49,117 bases of DNA from Pseudoalteromonas sp. H71 (GCF_001468485.1 NZ_LODI01000024.1:200326-249442), one strand, 5' to 3'; positions 36,238-44,380 are shown, numbered from the stretch's first letter. A program made the numbers and translations. Notes: a model not told the origin generated them from the letters alone.

Positions 36238-37488
36238 ATGATTCTAATGTGGGCGTGTTTTGCTTTACTCACACTGATTGCACTGGCGTTTGTTATGCTG
36301 CCTTTTTTGCAAAAAGAGCGTGTTAAAACAATTACTCATAACGCAAATGCAGAGCTTATAAGTATTTATGAACAGCGTTTAGTCGATTTAAAGACTGATT
36401 TAGATAACCAACGTATTGATGATGTTAACTACTCTGAATCGATTGTTGAACTAAAACGCCGCTTACTTAATGAGCTGTCACCAGAAAAATCATTGATTAG
36501 TAAAGGTAACAACCGTATTTTTGCCCTGACAGGGGGGGCATTTGTTATTGCACTAAGCGGTATTTTTTATAGTTTAACGGGTAGCCAACAACAAATATCA
36601 GCATGGCACGATGCCATGGATAATCTGACTGAATACGGTGAGCGCGCAGTGATGCAAAAAGGCGAGCAGCTTACTCAAAATGAGCTACAAGCATTTGCAC
36701 TGGCACTGCGCACTAAGTTGAGTCGATCAGGCGATGACGAAATGGCGTGGATGTTACTCGGTCGTGTTGCGATGTCACTGAATGAGTTTGATATGGCTCA
36801 GCAATCATTTGATAAAGCACTGCGCATGAACCCTGAGAACAAACAGGTGTTAATAAGTTACAGCCAAATTTTACTTCTTGAAGGCAGCGAAGCCAACATG
36901 ACACGTGCTGCGGGTATGCTGTCAAAAGTATTAAATGCAGAGCCCACTAATTTAGATGCTATTTCGTTATTAGCGCTGATTGCTTACGAGCGAAAGGACT
37001 GGCCTCAAGCCAAAGCCGCATTTGAAGTATTGCTAGCCAGTATGGAAAAAAATGATTCTCGTTATGGCTTAATATCTCAGCGTATTGCAGATATTGAACT
37101 GCAAATGCAAAGCGAAGGTTCTGTAATGCCAGTTACTCAGGCCAATAGCATTGCTGTTACCGTTAATGTTGCCAGTGAGCTTATTAGTAAATTGCCGCAA
37201 GAAGGGACTTTGTTTGTATTTGCAAAAGCCGCGAGCGGTTCGCCAATGCCACTTGCTGCTGTAAAACTCACTTCGTATTCATTCCCTATTACAGTTGAAT
37301 TAAACGACAGCACTGCCATGGTTGAAGGTATGAACTTATCTAGCGCAGAAGATATTATTATATCGGCGCGTGTTTCGTTAGATGACTCTGTTATGCCAAG
37401 TTCAGGTGAATTAGAAGGGCATTCTTCTTCACTAAAGCGTGAAAGCGTAAGTGAATACCAACTCCAAATTGATACATTAATACCTTAA
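36238..37488 (+). CDS. ccmI: Cytochrome c maturation protein CcmI
   Basis: A 416-residue protein with two N-terminal membrane helices (about 3-22 and 98-115), a periplasmic TPR region (about 145-280: WMLLGRVAMSLNEFDMAQQSF, then AISLLALIAYERKDW) and a C-terminal beta-sandwich (about 300-410) as in E. coli-type CcmI/CycH. It chaperones the C-terminal part of apocytochrome c. It starts immediately after the ccmH stop and is the last gene of the ccm operon. Confidence 0.93.
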   Translation: MILMWACFALLTLIALAFVMLPFLQKERVKTITHNANAELISIYEQRLVDLKTDLDNQRIDDVNYSESIVELKRRLLNELSPEKSLISKGNNRIFALTGGAFVIALSGIFYSLTGSQQQISAWHDAMDNLTEYGERAVMQKGEQLTQNELQAFALALRTKLSRSGDDEMAWMLLGRVAMSLNEFDMAQQSFDKALRMNPENKQVLISYSQILLLEGSEANMTRAAGMLSKVLNAEPTNLDAISLLALIAYERKDWPQAKAAFEVLLASMEKNDSRYGLISQRIADIELQMQSEGSVMPVTQANSIAVTVNVASELISKLPQEGTLFVFAKAASGSPMPLAAVKLTSYSFPITVELNDSTAMVEGMNLSSAEDIIISARVSLDDSVMPSSGELEGHSSSLKRESVSEYQLQIDTLIP

Positions 37489-37497
37489 GGACGACAC

Positions 37498-38229
37498 ATG
37501 TTAAGACAAAGTTTAGCTTTTTTAAGCTTTTTGATACTTGCCGGTTGTGCGCAAGTACCAGAAAGTAAAGTCGATGAAAGAGATCCATTGCAAAGTATTA
37601 ACCGTCCGCTGTATGACTTTAATATGGATGTTTTAGACGCTTACATACTTCGCCCAGCAGCAGTGGGTTATGTTGCTGTGACTCCTGTGCCTGTTCGTCA
37701 AAGTATTGTTCACTTTACCGATAACCTTACGGCACCTGTCGACATGGTAAACGCGGGCCTACAGGGTAAACCGGGTAATGCAAGTGTTAGCCTTGCGCGC
37801 TTTTTAGTGAATTCTACCGTGGGTATTTTTGGGATTTTTGATGTCGCTAGTTCTCTTGGTTTAAATCGAGTAGATGAAGATTTTGGTCAAACAATGGGCG
37901 TGTGGGGCATTGGTGATGGTGCATACTTAATGCTACCAGCAATGGGGCCAACAACAGCAAGAAACCTAACCGGTGACGTAGTAGATAACTTTGTATTACC
38001 AGAAATAGCCCTAACTACGCCACAAACGGTGTTAGTTTTTGCTTTAAAAGCAGTAGAAGCACGCGCGTCTTTAATGGCGCAAGAAGGGCTTTTAAATGAC
38101 TCACTTGACCCCTACTTATTTGTAAAAGATATTTATTTTCAACGTCAATTATTCGAGCTTTACGATGGCAATCCGCCAATTAAAGAAGAGCCAGCCGACT
38201 TTGATGAAGACTTTCTAGAAAGTTTATAA
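37498..38229 (+). CDS. mlaA: MlaA (VacJ) outer-membrane phospholipid-removal lipoprotein
   Basis: A 243-residue lipoprotein with lipobox LAGCAQ. MlaA/VacJ signatures are RDPLQSINRPLYDFN, RFLVNSTVGIFGIFDVAS, DFGQTMGVWGIGDGAYLMLPAMGPTTARNL and the DPYLFVKDIYFQRQ segment. It pulls misplaced phospholipids from the outer leaflet and hands them to MlaC. It is separated by 9 bp from ccmI, with ribosome site AAGGA, so it is probably co-transcribed with the ccm genes although its role is separate. The acidic C-terminus (EEPADFDEDFLE) is common. Confidence 0.95.
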   Translation: MLRQSLAFLSFLILAGCAQVPESKVDERDPLQSINRPLYDFNMDVLDAYILRPAAVGYVAVTPVPVRQSIVHFTDNLTAPVDMVNAGLQGKPGNASVSLARFLVNSTVGIFGIFDVASSLGLNRVDEDFGQTMGVWGIGDGAYLMLPAMGPTTARNLTGDVVDNFVLPEIALTTPQTVLVFALKAVEARASLMAQEGLLNDSLDPYLFVKDIYFQRQLFELYDGNPPIKEEPADFDEDFLESL

Positions 38230-38242
38230 GTGAATCAAACGT

Positions 38243-38271
38243 AAAAACGCCAGCTAAATGCTGGCGTTTTT
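38243..38271. terminator. Bidirectional terminator after mlaA
   Basis: AAAAACGCCAGC-TAAAT-GCTGGCGTTTTT is a perfect 12-bp stem 13 bp past the mlaA stop. It closes the ccm-mlaA transcript and also lies downstream of the convergent EAL-HDOD gene. Confidence 0.92.
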
Positions 38272-38309
38272 ATTATGAAATAAGGTTTACTAAGTACCCT
38301 ACGTTATAT

Positions 38310-39533
38310 TTAGGTATTAACCATCAAACTCATTTGCTCGTTAACCCAGCTTAATGCTTCATGATAAGCATCAGGAACTTGGTCGGCAATATTGAGTGCC
38401 TTAGAAATGTCGTTTGCTTGTGACCAATCTGCTTTTTCGTAATGCTTAACAAGGTTTAAATATTGCGCTAATAATCCTTCGTTATCTAACAATGCCGCTT
38501 TAATGTCGTTAGATAAAGGAAGCTTTTGCATCACACTTTGCATACTTTCATCTAAAATGGCATCCATTAGCGACATCATACCGGTTAAAAACGCCATGCC
38601 TGTATCTTTCATTTGCCCATGTGAAATAGCTAATAGTTCACAAAAGCGAGCGCGCGTGAGAGATAATCTAATTAACTCTACCGGTTTATCAGCCGATACT
38701 TGTGCAGCAAATAACAAAGAGAGCAGTTTTTTAATTTCTTGAGCACCTAAAACAATAAGCGCTTGTTTTATTGTGCTTATTTCAGCTCGTCGTGTAAAAG
38801 CTGCTGAGTTTGAGTATCTAAGTAGTTTGTAAGACAGGTTTACATCACGTTCAAATACATCGGTGATTTTTTTAAGATCCATCTCTACACTTGACGTTTG
38901 GTAGAGTAATTCTGCAAGGGCCATTTCTGATGGCGGTAGCGCTTTGCTTTTAACCATTTCTGGTTTAGAAAAGAAAAATCCTTGAAAGTAATCAAAGCCA
39001 AGCTCTAACGCTAAGCTGTATGCTTCATATGTTTCTACTTTTTCTGCTAAAAGCTTTATATGCGGTTGTGCCTTTAGCTCTTTTATAATGGTTTTTATTG
39101 TTGCTAAATCACACGTTAAAAAGTCGATTTTAATAATATCGATAAACGGATAAAAGTGGCGCCATACCGGCTGGTGAATGTAATCATCGAGCGCGATGGT
39201 ATAGCCCTTGTCTTTTAGGTCTTTAACAATAGCAAGTAAGCGTTTACCGGGTTGAATTGTTTCAAGTATTTCTACAACAATAGTGTCTTTACCCAATAGG
39301 GTAGGGTAACCCTTAAGTAAGGTTTCGAGTGTAAAGTTAATATAAGCAGGCTTGTTATCGGTTAAGTCTTCTAAACCAAAGTTAAACTGACTGCCTTCAA
39401 TTAAGCGCGTAGTTGCTTCGTCACCATCTATATTGGGAAATACATTATCCACGCCATCACGAAACAAAAGCTCGTAGCCAATAAGCTCTTTATCACGATT
39501 TAAAATAGGTTGGCGCGCAGCATAAAAATACAT
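38310..39533 (-). CDS. Degenerate EAL domain plus HDOD domain signalling protein
   Basis: About 407 residues. The N-terminal EAL-like domain (about 1-190) starts YFYAARQPILNRDKELIGYELLFRDG. The catalytic EAL/EVL is replaced by LLF and several metal ligands are missing, so c-di-GMP hydrolysis is unlikely. The C-terminal HDOD domain spans about 195-400 (LSYKLLRYSNSAAF, ALIVLGAQEIKKLLSLL). The architecture equals YuxH/CdgJ-type proteins, which affect motility and biofilm through protein contacts. The frame is open to a TTG at 39554, but the ATG at 39533 with GGA upstream gives the family's usual start. Confidence 0.88.
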   Translation of the reverse strand: MYFYAARQPILNRDKELIGYELLFRDGVDNVFPNIDGDEATTRLIEGSQFNFGLEDLTDNKPAYINFTLETLLKGYPTLLGKDTIVVEILETIQPGKRLLAIVKDLKDKGYTIALDDYIHQPVWRHFYPFIDIIKIDFLTCDLATIKTIIKELKAQPHIKLLAEKVETYEAYSLALELGFDYFQGFFFSKPEMVKSKALPPSEMALAELLYQTSSVEMDLKKITDVFERDVNLSYKLLRYSNSAAFTRRAEISTIKQALIVLGAQEIKKLLSLLFAAQVSADKPVELIRLSLTRARFCELLAISHGQMKDTGMAFLTGMMSLMDAILDESMQSVMQKLPLSNDIKAALLDNEGLLAQYLNLVKHYEKADWSQANDISKALNIADQVPDAYHEALSWVNEQMSLMVNT

Positions 39534-39554
39534 AAAAAAATCCGTGTCAGTCAA

Positions 39555-39841
39555 GTCAGTCGCTATTGTAATAATATATTAGAAAACATACAAAATAGCA
39601 TGCTGTATATTTTGCTAAATAATGAAATAGCATTATTAAATAAATGCGCTTAGTTATTTTGTACATGTTAAAACGCTTTTTTTAGCAATCGTTTTCAACA
39701 TGATTATTTTTAAACTAAGAAAATACAACAAATAGAGATTTTTATGGCAGGCATGATATAGTCCGAAAGAATGCTTTTATCCTAATAGTGACTTTATTAT
39801 AAAATTTTAAGAGTCAAAAGCCCGCTACTTTTAATTGTTTT
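39555..39841. other. Divergent intergenic region (EAL-HDOD / putP)
   Basis: 287 bp of A/T-rich sequence between divergent genes. It holds several short A/T palindromes but no operator I can name. Promoters for both genes are expected here. Confidence 0.4.
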
Positions 39842-39853
39842 ATGGAGGCGAAT

Positions 39854-41104
39854 TTGGAAACAGGAATGATCATTTCATTGTCACTATATTTTGTTGTTAT
39901 GCTAGGTATTGGTTTATATGCCTATAAGCAGTCAACAAGTGATGTTTCTGGTTATATGCTGGGTGGTAGAAACTTGTCACCAAGTGTTGCAGCACTTTCA
40001 GCGGGTGCTTCAGATATGAGTGGCTGGATTTTAATGGGTTTACCTGGTGCCATGTTTGTTACTGGCTTAAGTAGCACATGGATTGCATTTGGCTTAAGCT
40101 ACGAAATGGGGCTGTATATCACAACGGGTGTTGTTGTTTTGTATACACTCTTTGGTGGCTTTTTAGCGGTTAGTTTAACTGACTTCGTGCAAGGCTGTAT
40201 TATGTTTATTGCACTTATTTTAGTGCCCGCTGTTGCTTATTCATTATTAGATCAACCATTGCAGTCAACCTTAAACAGCGTTAACCCAGACATGCTTAGT
40301 TGGATAGGTGCAGGGTCTGCGCTAGGTATTATTTCAGCAATGGCGTGGGGCCTGGGTTACTTTGGGCAACCACATATAATTGTGCGTTTTATGTCGGTGC
40401 GCAGTGTTAAAGATATGCCAACAGCGCGTCGTATTGGTATGTCTTGGATGATTGTTGCTGCAATAGGCGCCGTAGGTACAGGTATTTTTGGTGCGGCTTA
40501 TACGTACGAGAATAATATAGTAGTGGATGATCCTGAAACTATATTCCTGATCCTTTCAGAGCTCCTGTTCCACCCACTTATTGCTGGCTTTTTACTTGCT
40601 GCAATATTAGCTGCAATTATGAGTACAATTTCATCTCAGCTATTAGTAAGTTCAAGCTCACTAACTGAAGATTTTTACAAAACATTTTTACGTAAAGAAG
40701 CCAGCGACGCAGAGCTTGTACTGGTAGGGCGCATTAGCGTGTCTATTGTTGCAATACTCGCTATTTATCTAGCGTACGATAGAGACAGCTCTATTTTAGA
40801 TTTAGTAAGTAATGCGTGGGCAGGCTTTGGTGCTGCATTTGGGCCGCTTGTATTGTTTAGCCTTTACTGGAAACGTATGAACTTTGCGGGTGCGCTTTCG
40901 GGGATGGTTGTGGGTGCGGTTACCGTTTTACTATGGATTTACGGCCCGTTCACAATCAATGGTGAAAGTTTAAGTAGCGTAATGTACGAAATTGTCCCGG
41001 GCTTTATACTCGCGAGTATTGCTATTGTAGTTGTAAGTTTAGCAACCAATGAGCCTAATTCAGATATAACAACGTTATTTGATGAAGTAGAGAAAGAGCT
41101 TTAA
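39854..41104 (+). CDS. putP: Sodium/proline symporter PutP with an internal deletion of about 80 residues
   Basis: A 416-residue SSS-family protein, whereas normal PutP has about 500. The first two helices are intact, including GASDMSGW with the sodium-site residues. The segment after GLSSTWIAFGL jumps directly to SYEMGLYITTGVV, which in E. coli PutP corresponds to a position about 80 residues later. From there the protein is normal, including MSTISSQLLVSSSSLTED, the second sodium-site region. The missing part would contain helix 3, the Arg-rich loop and most of helix 4. The frame is kept, but transport is probably lost or changed. The TTG at 39854 is preferred as start because GGAGG lies 5 nt upstream, although an ATG exists at 39842. 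Confidence 0.85.
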   Translation: METGMIISLSLYFVVMLGIGLYAYKQSTSDVSGYMLGGRNLSPSVAALSAGASDMSGWILMGLPGAMFVTGLSSTWIAFGLSYEMGLYITTGVVVLYTLFGGFLAVSLTDFVQGCIMFIALILVPAVAYSLLDQPLQSTLNSVNPDMLSWIGAGSALGIISAMAWGLGYFGQPHIIVRFMSVRSVKDMPTARRIGMSWMIVAAIGAVGTGIFGAAYTYENNIVVDDPETIFLILSELLFHPLIAGFLLAAILAAIMSTISSQLLVSSSSLTEDFYKTFLRKEASDAELVLVGRISVSIVAILAIYLAYDRDSSILDLVSNAWAGFGAAFGPLVLFSLYWKRMNFAGALSGMVVGAVTVLLWIYGPFTINGESLSSVMYEIVPGFILASIAIVVVSLATNEPNSDITTLFDEVEKEL

Positions 41105-41133
41105 TTAATATTTGTTTTTATAAAAGCTGTAAA

Positions 41134-41166
41134 AAAGGGAGCAACTAAGTTGCTCCCTTTCTTTTT
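41134..41166. terminator. Bidirectional terminator between putP and yebG
   Basis: AAAGGGAGCAACT-A-AGTTGCTCCCTTT, with an A run before and TCTTTTT after, is a perfect 13-bp stem. It serves the convergent putP and yebG. Confidence 0.9.
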
Positions 41167-41175
41167 GCAAAATAT

Positions 41176-41493
41176 TTAGCTTGCTTGTTTGGCGTTGTTA
41201 TCGTCTATCGATGCAACGTTATCTGACTTTTTATTTTTACTTACCGCTTTAGCAGTAGCAGGTTCTTTGGCACCTTTAAGTACCGACATAAAGTCGTCTT
41301 TGCTTTTTGCTATTTCTAACGCAAGCGATTCTATTTGTTGCTCACTTAATGGCACGTCTACTTTTTCTAGCATCAGCTCAAGTGATTCTGCTATGTCTAG
41401 CATTTTGTCATAGGCATCAGCTTCTTTTTTAGTAGTAAACGTCATGCGTTCGACTCCGTTTCGTTCTACAACATATTTAACAACAACAGCCAT
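41176..41493 (-). CDS. yebG: YebG-family SOS-induced protein
   Basis: About 105 residues from the ATG at 41493, which has AGGAG 6 nt upstream. A longer frame to 41520 lacks support. MAVVVKYVVERNGVERMTFTTKKEADAYDKMLDIAESL matches the YebG domain (about 1-70), with a Lys/Asp/Ala-rich tail. YebG is a small DNA-damage-inducible protein of unclear role, under LexA in E. coli. A LexA box lies 55 bp upstream here, which supports the same control. It is a single-gene unit. Confidence 0.92.
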   Translation of the reverse strand: MAVVVKYVVERNGVERMTFTTKKEADAYDKMLDIAESLELMLEKVDVPLSEQQIESLALEIAKSKDDFMSVLKGAKEPATAKAVSKNKKSDNVASIDDNNAKQAS

Positions 41494-41547
41494 GATTTCT
41501 CCTGCAAACTTGCTTGGCACTGTGGTTTATAAAAAACCATAAGATTA

Positions 41548-41563
41548 CTGTTTTTATATACAG
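41548..41563 (-). promoter_or_regulatory. LexA (SOS) box of yebG
   Basis: CTGT-TTTTATAT-ACAG fits the gammaproteobacterial LexA consensus CTGT-N8-ACAG exactly, with an A/T spacer. It lies 55 bp upstream of the yebG ATG. Confidence 0.88.
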
Positions 41564-41705
41564 TAAAGGTTTGCAAGTAAATATGCAAGCGCAGAGTTGT
41601 AATTTTTAAGTGTCTTAAATTTGACAAAAAACGGTAACTTAACTTTATTTAATATATCACTTGGTTGTACCAGCTGCATTTTAAGGATTTCGGAGAAAAG
41701 TGATA

Positions 41706-41786
41706 ATGCATTTAGGTACCTCCAAAGTGGCTAGCCTCGCGTTTGTTATTTTTGGGTTCCTAATAATTAAAATAAATATGTTCTAA
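41706..41786 (+). CDS. Possible 26-residue membrane peptide
   Basis: ATG at 41706 with GGAG about 11 nt upstream opens MHLGTSKVASLAFVIFGFLIIKINMF, then a stop. The peptide is a single hydrophobic stretch bounded by Lys residues. It ends 22 bp before the start of the ComEA-like gene, so it might be a leader peptide or a genuine small membrane protein. Support is only a plausible ribosome site and composition. Confidence 0.3.
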   Translation: MHLGTSKVASLAFVIFGFLIIKINMF

Positions 41787-41808
41787 AATGGACAATAAGG
41801 ACGATAAA

Positions 41809-42105
41809 ATGAAAACCTTTAAAATTTTACTTATAGCAAGCTTATTAAGTATCCTACCTGTTACGACCTCTTACGCGCAATTACCTGAAGTAAGCAAATC
41901 TATGGCTCCCATCGAGGCGGTGAGCATTAATGATGCAGATGCTAAAATGTTAGCTAAACTGCCTGGAATTGGTAAGAAAAAAGCACAAGCAATAGTAAAT
42001 TACCGAGATGAAAATGGTGTATTTACAAGCCTTGAGGATTTAGCCAAGGTGAAGGGGATAGGTAAAAAAGTAATGAGCAAGTTAGAAGGTAAAGTTAAAC
42101 TTTAA
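41809..42105 (+). CDS. ComEA-like secreted helix-hairpin-helix protein
   Basis: 98 residues from the ATG at 41809, with AAGGA 7 nt upstream. The in-frame ATG at 41788 would place a charged segment before the signal peptide. A signal peptide (MKTFKILLIASLLSILPVTTSYAQ) is followed by a double helix-hairpin-helix domain, AKMLAKLPGIGKKKAQAIVNY and LEDLAKVKGIGKKVMSKL. ComEA-type proteins bind double-stranded DNA in the periplasm during natural transformation. Its presence is consistent with DNA uptake that could feed the nearby integron. Confidence 0.9.
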   Translation: MKTFKILLIASLLSILPVTTSYAQLPEVSKSMAPIEAVSINDADAKMLAKLPGIGKKKAQAIVNYRDENGVFTSLEDLAKVKGIGKKVMSKLEGKVKL

Positions 42106-42107
42106 AA

Positions 42108-42130
42108 AAAAGGGCGCTAAGCGCCCTTTT
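42108..42130. terminator. Bidirectional terminator after the ComEA-like gene
   Basis: AAAAGGGCGC-TAA-GCGCCCTTTT is a perfect stem starting 3 bp after the ComEA-like stop. It overlaps the last codons of the convergent gene at 42117. Confidence 0.88.
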
Positions 42131-42419
42131 CATGTTGTTGTAGTGCTTCGTCTAGATTTCTTCGTGCAAAATTAATATCAACAGGGGCGGTTAATAACGG
42201 ATAAAAAAGTCCACCTAATAGTAAAAAGGGAATAATTAACCAACCTTCAAAAAGGGTAAATATTAAAAATAATGGGCTTAATAGCAATATTTTGATAATA
42301 CGGAGTAATACACGGTCTGTTGGCGACAACATTGATAAAGACCGTGCTATAACAAGCTGCCTCTCGCGTATTTTTAAATGCTGTAACTGTTTAAGTTGGC
42401 TAGAAAAAAATGTAAACAT
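42117..42419 (-). CDS. Hypothetical small membrane protein
   Basis: A 100-residue protein with a basic N-terminus (QHLKIRERQLVIARSLSML) and two adjacent hydrophobic segments (about 40-58 and 60-80: LLLSPLFLIFTLFEGWLIIPFLLLGG, split by a Glu-Gly turn), then an Arg/Glu-rich tail. It starts 5 bp after the dsbB stop and is probably co-transcribed with it. I do not recognise a characterised family. Confidence 0.7.
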   Translation of the reverse strand: MFTFFSSQLKQLQHLKIRERQLVIARSLSMLSPTDRVLLRIIKILLLSPLFLIFTLFEGWLIIPFLLLGGLFYPLLTAPVDINFARRNLDEALQQHEKGA

Positions 42420-42424
42420 AATTA

Positions 42425-42943
42425 TTAAACCGTTCTTTTTAGTATTAATCGACTACCCAATACAATAAAAAATGCCAGTGCAAAAAATGCAAAAATAACT
42501 TCCATCCAAGCAGGCATGCTAAGCGATAAAAACTCCCAATCTATGTTACCGCAATCGCCAGTGGCTTCAAAAAAGCTTGGTATCCATTCATGCAGCGGCA
42601 TAAACGATGGAAAATTAGGCTCAAATTCACAGCTAAACGCAAATGGATCGGTGGTTGTTTGCATATCTATGTGCTCACGGGCAATTAAATACCCCCAAAT
42701 GCTCGATACTCCCCAAGCAATATAAGCAACTATACGCATTATTTTGCTTTGTGGATTAATTGACCCAACAATACCCGCGCCAAGTAATCCTAATACCGCG
42801 GTTCGTTGATATATACACATAATACAAGGCGCTAACCCCATATTGTATTGAAAAAACAATGCGGTTACTTCTAGCATAAAAACAATCGCAGAAAATAAAA
42901 GCCAAGGTGTTCGTTGAGTCGGTAATTGCGCAAGCCAGTTCAT
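42425..42943 (-). CDS. dsbB: Disulfide bond formation protein DsbB
   Basis: A 172-residue inner-membrane quinone reductase with four helices that reoxidises DsbA. Both cysteine pairs are present: the first as APCIMCIYQRTAVLG (CxxC), the second as FSCEFEPNF and ATGDCGNID. It is close in length to E. coli DsbB (176). It is the first gene of a two-gene unit with the small membrane protein. Confidence 0.95.
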   Translation of the reverse strand: MNWLAQLPTQRTPWLLFSAIVFMLEVTALFFQYNMGLAPCIMCIYQRTAVLGLLGAGIVGSINPQSKIMRIVAYIAWGVSSIWGYLIAREHIDMQTTTDPFAFSCEFEPNFPSFMPLHEWIPSFFEATGDCGNIDWEFLSLSMPAWMEVIFAFFALAFFIVLGSRLILKRTV

Positions 42944-43184
42944 AAAAAGTCCGCTAATAAATAAGGCGTTAGATTATGACGCACGAAAAAGTAAGCGGCA
43001 ACAAAAAGAGTGAGATAAAAAAGTTTTATAGCTATCCTCCAAAAAATGTTCCAGTACTCTAAAAGGCCATGTTGAAATACTCTGTGATATGTTTTTATGC
43101 ATATTGTGGTATTGATGGATTTACATTTTTACTACTGGAAAATATGTGCTTTGCCCATTTGTTTGCCTCATAGTAGGCCTTACT
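42944..43184. other. Intergenic region between dsbB and intI
   Basis: 241 bp without a gene. It holds the dsbB promoter and nothing else that I can name. It is the left boundary of the integron platform. Confidence 0.5.
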
Positions 43185-44156
43185 CTAGAAAATTTTGCTT
43201 AACGGGCTAACAACACCGTTTGCTCCTTGCTGTAAAACATGAGTGTAAATCTGCGTGGTTTTAACACCTGTATGACCTAACTGAGCTTGCACCGTTCTTA
43301 TATCTGCTCCACTTTGTAACAAGTGTGTTGCAAAAGAATGACGAAAGGTATGAGGCGTAACAATCTTTGTAATATTGGTTTGCTTTAATGCCTTTTTAAC
43401 CGCTTTTCTAACACATGTTGGATGGAAGTGATGACGCCGTATCTCGCCGGTTTCTAGATCACTACTTAATTTGTAGGAAGGAAATAAGTACTGCCACGCG
43501 AGTGATTTGTTAGCTGACGGATATTTACGAGCTAAAGCGTTTGGCATCCATACGCCTGCGTATTGTTCGTTTTGTAAATCTAATCGCAAATATTCTTCAA
43601 CTTGCATAATTTGATTTCTAAGTAACGGGAGCAACTCAGTTGCAAGTGTAACGATACGATGCTTATTGCCTTTCCCGTTCCAAATTTGAATGCATTTATA
43701 ATCAAAATCAATGTCTTTTACTCGCAGCTGCACAGCCTCCATCACTCGCAAGCCACTACCATACATTAACCCCACGATTAAGTAATATCGCTTAGATAGA
43801 TGAACCATCAATTGTTTGACCTCATCAGGGGTCATCACAACAGGCAATTTGGGCTGTCGCTTACTTCGTGCAAAGTTCAAGTTTAACGAAAGTTCATTTT
43901 TGACAATATGTTTATATAAAAAAGCTAACGCATTTAAAGCTGCACATTGTGTTTTAGCTGACATGTTACGTTTTAATACAATATGGTCTAAAAACGCTTC
44001 GACTTCTGAATCTCCCATTGAGCTTGGGTGGCGTTTGTTGTGAAAGTGAATAAAATTTGCGATCCAACTCAAATAAGCATTAATAGTTCTTAATGAATAT
44101 TGTCGAGTGAGCATATAGTCCGCAATGTAATTTAAATACGCAGAGCGAGTTTTCAT
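43185..44156 (-). CDS. intI: Integron integrase IntI
   Basis: A 323-residue tyrosine recombinase from the ATG at 44156. The frame extends to a TTG at 44162. Catalytic residues are R137 (GSGLRVMEA), H269 and R272 (TPHTFRHSFATHLL), H295 (LGHTGVKTTQ) and Y304 (IYTH). The integron-specific extra domain is present as KYPSANKSLAWQYLFPS, then GEIRRHHFHPT, which separates IntI from XerC/D and phage integrases. It is predicted active. It recombines attC and attI sites and is transcribed away from the cassette array, as usual for chromosomal integrons. A LexA box lies just upstream, so SOS induction is expected. Confidence 0.96.
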   Translation of the reverse strand: MKTRSAYLNYIADYMLTRQYSLRTINAYLSWIANFIHFHNKRHPSSMGDSEVEAFLDHIVLKRNMSAKTQCAALNALAFLYKHIVKNELSLNLNFARSKRQPKLPVVMTPDEVKQLMVHLSKRYYLIVGLMYGSGLRVMEAVQLRVKDIDFDYKCIQIWNGKGNKHRIVTLATELLPLLRNQIMQVEEYLRLDLQNEQYAGVWMPNALARKYPSANKSLAWQYLFPSYKLSSDLETGEIRRHHFHPTCVRKAVKKALKQTNITKIVTPHTFRHSFATHLLQSGADIRTVQAQLGHTGVKTTQIYTHVLQQGANGVVSPLSKIF

Positions 44157-44177
44157 TTTCAATCCGTCGAATTTTAA

Positions 44178-44193
44178 CTGTATGCATATACAG
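44178..44193 (-). promoter_or_regulatory. LexA (SOS) box of intI
   Basis: CTGT-ATGCATAT-ACAG is a full CTGT-N8-ACAG palindrome ending 22 bp upstream of the intI ATG. It probably covers the intI promoter. LexA control of integrases is known in Vibrio chromosomal and class 1 integrons. Confidence 0.92.
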
Positions 44194-44296
44194 TTATAGC
44201 TCAGTCGCTCGCATAGTCAAGAAAACGACCCAGTCGCTCGTTTTATACTGAGAGGAAAAACGAGCACTGATGAATTTTAATAACACTGGCAATTAG

Positions 44297-44326
44297 TTGA
44301 CAAGTTTGTTAAAAATAAACCAATAA
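44297..44326 (+). promoter_or_regulatory. Possible cassette promoter (Pc)
   Basis: A perfect -35 hexamer TTGACA at 44297-44302 faces the cassettes. The -10 at standard spacing (CAATAA) is poor, so the assignment is tentative. It lies about 80 bp upstream of the first cassette. Confidence 0.3.
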
Positions 44327-44380
44327 GAAAACGAGCTACGCTTTGGTAGAAATACGCGCGATTAGCTCGCTATAAACATG

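Larger units (their letters stand above)
44163..44380. other. attI region and leader of the integron
   Basis: This non-coding region between intI and cassette 1 ends at the crossover point G44380|T44381 (GTTAGTT). It contains the intI LexA box, a direct repeat CAGTCGCTCG (44202-44211 and 44231-44240), and a 9-bp inverted repeat GCTCGTTTT / AAAACGAGC (44236-44265). Further GCTCG/CGAGC copies follow. In other integrons such repeats in attI bind the integrase. That role is inferred here. Confidence 0.8.
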
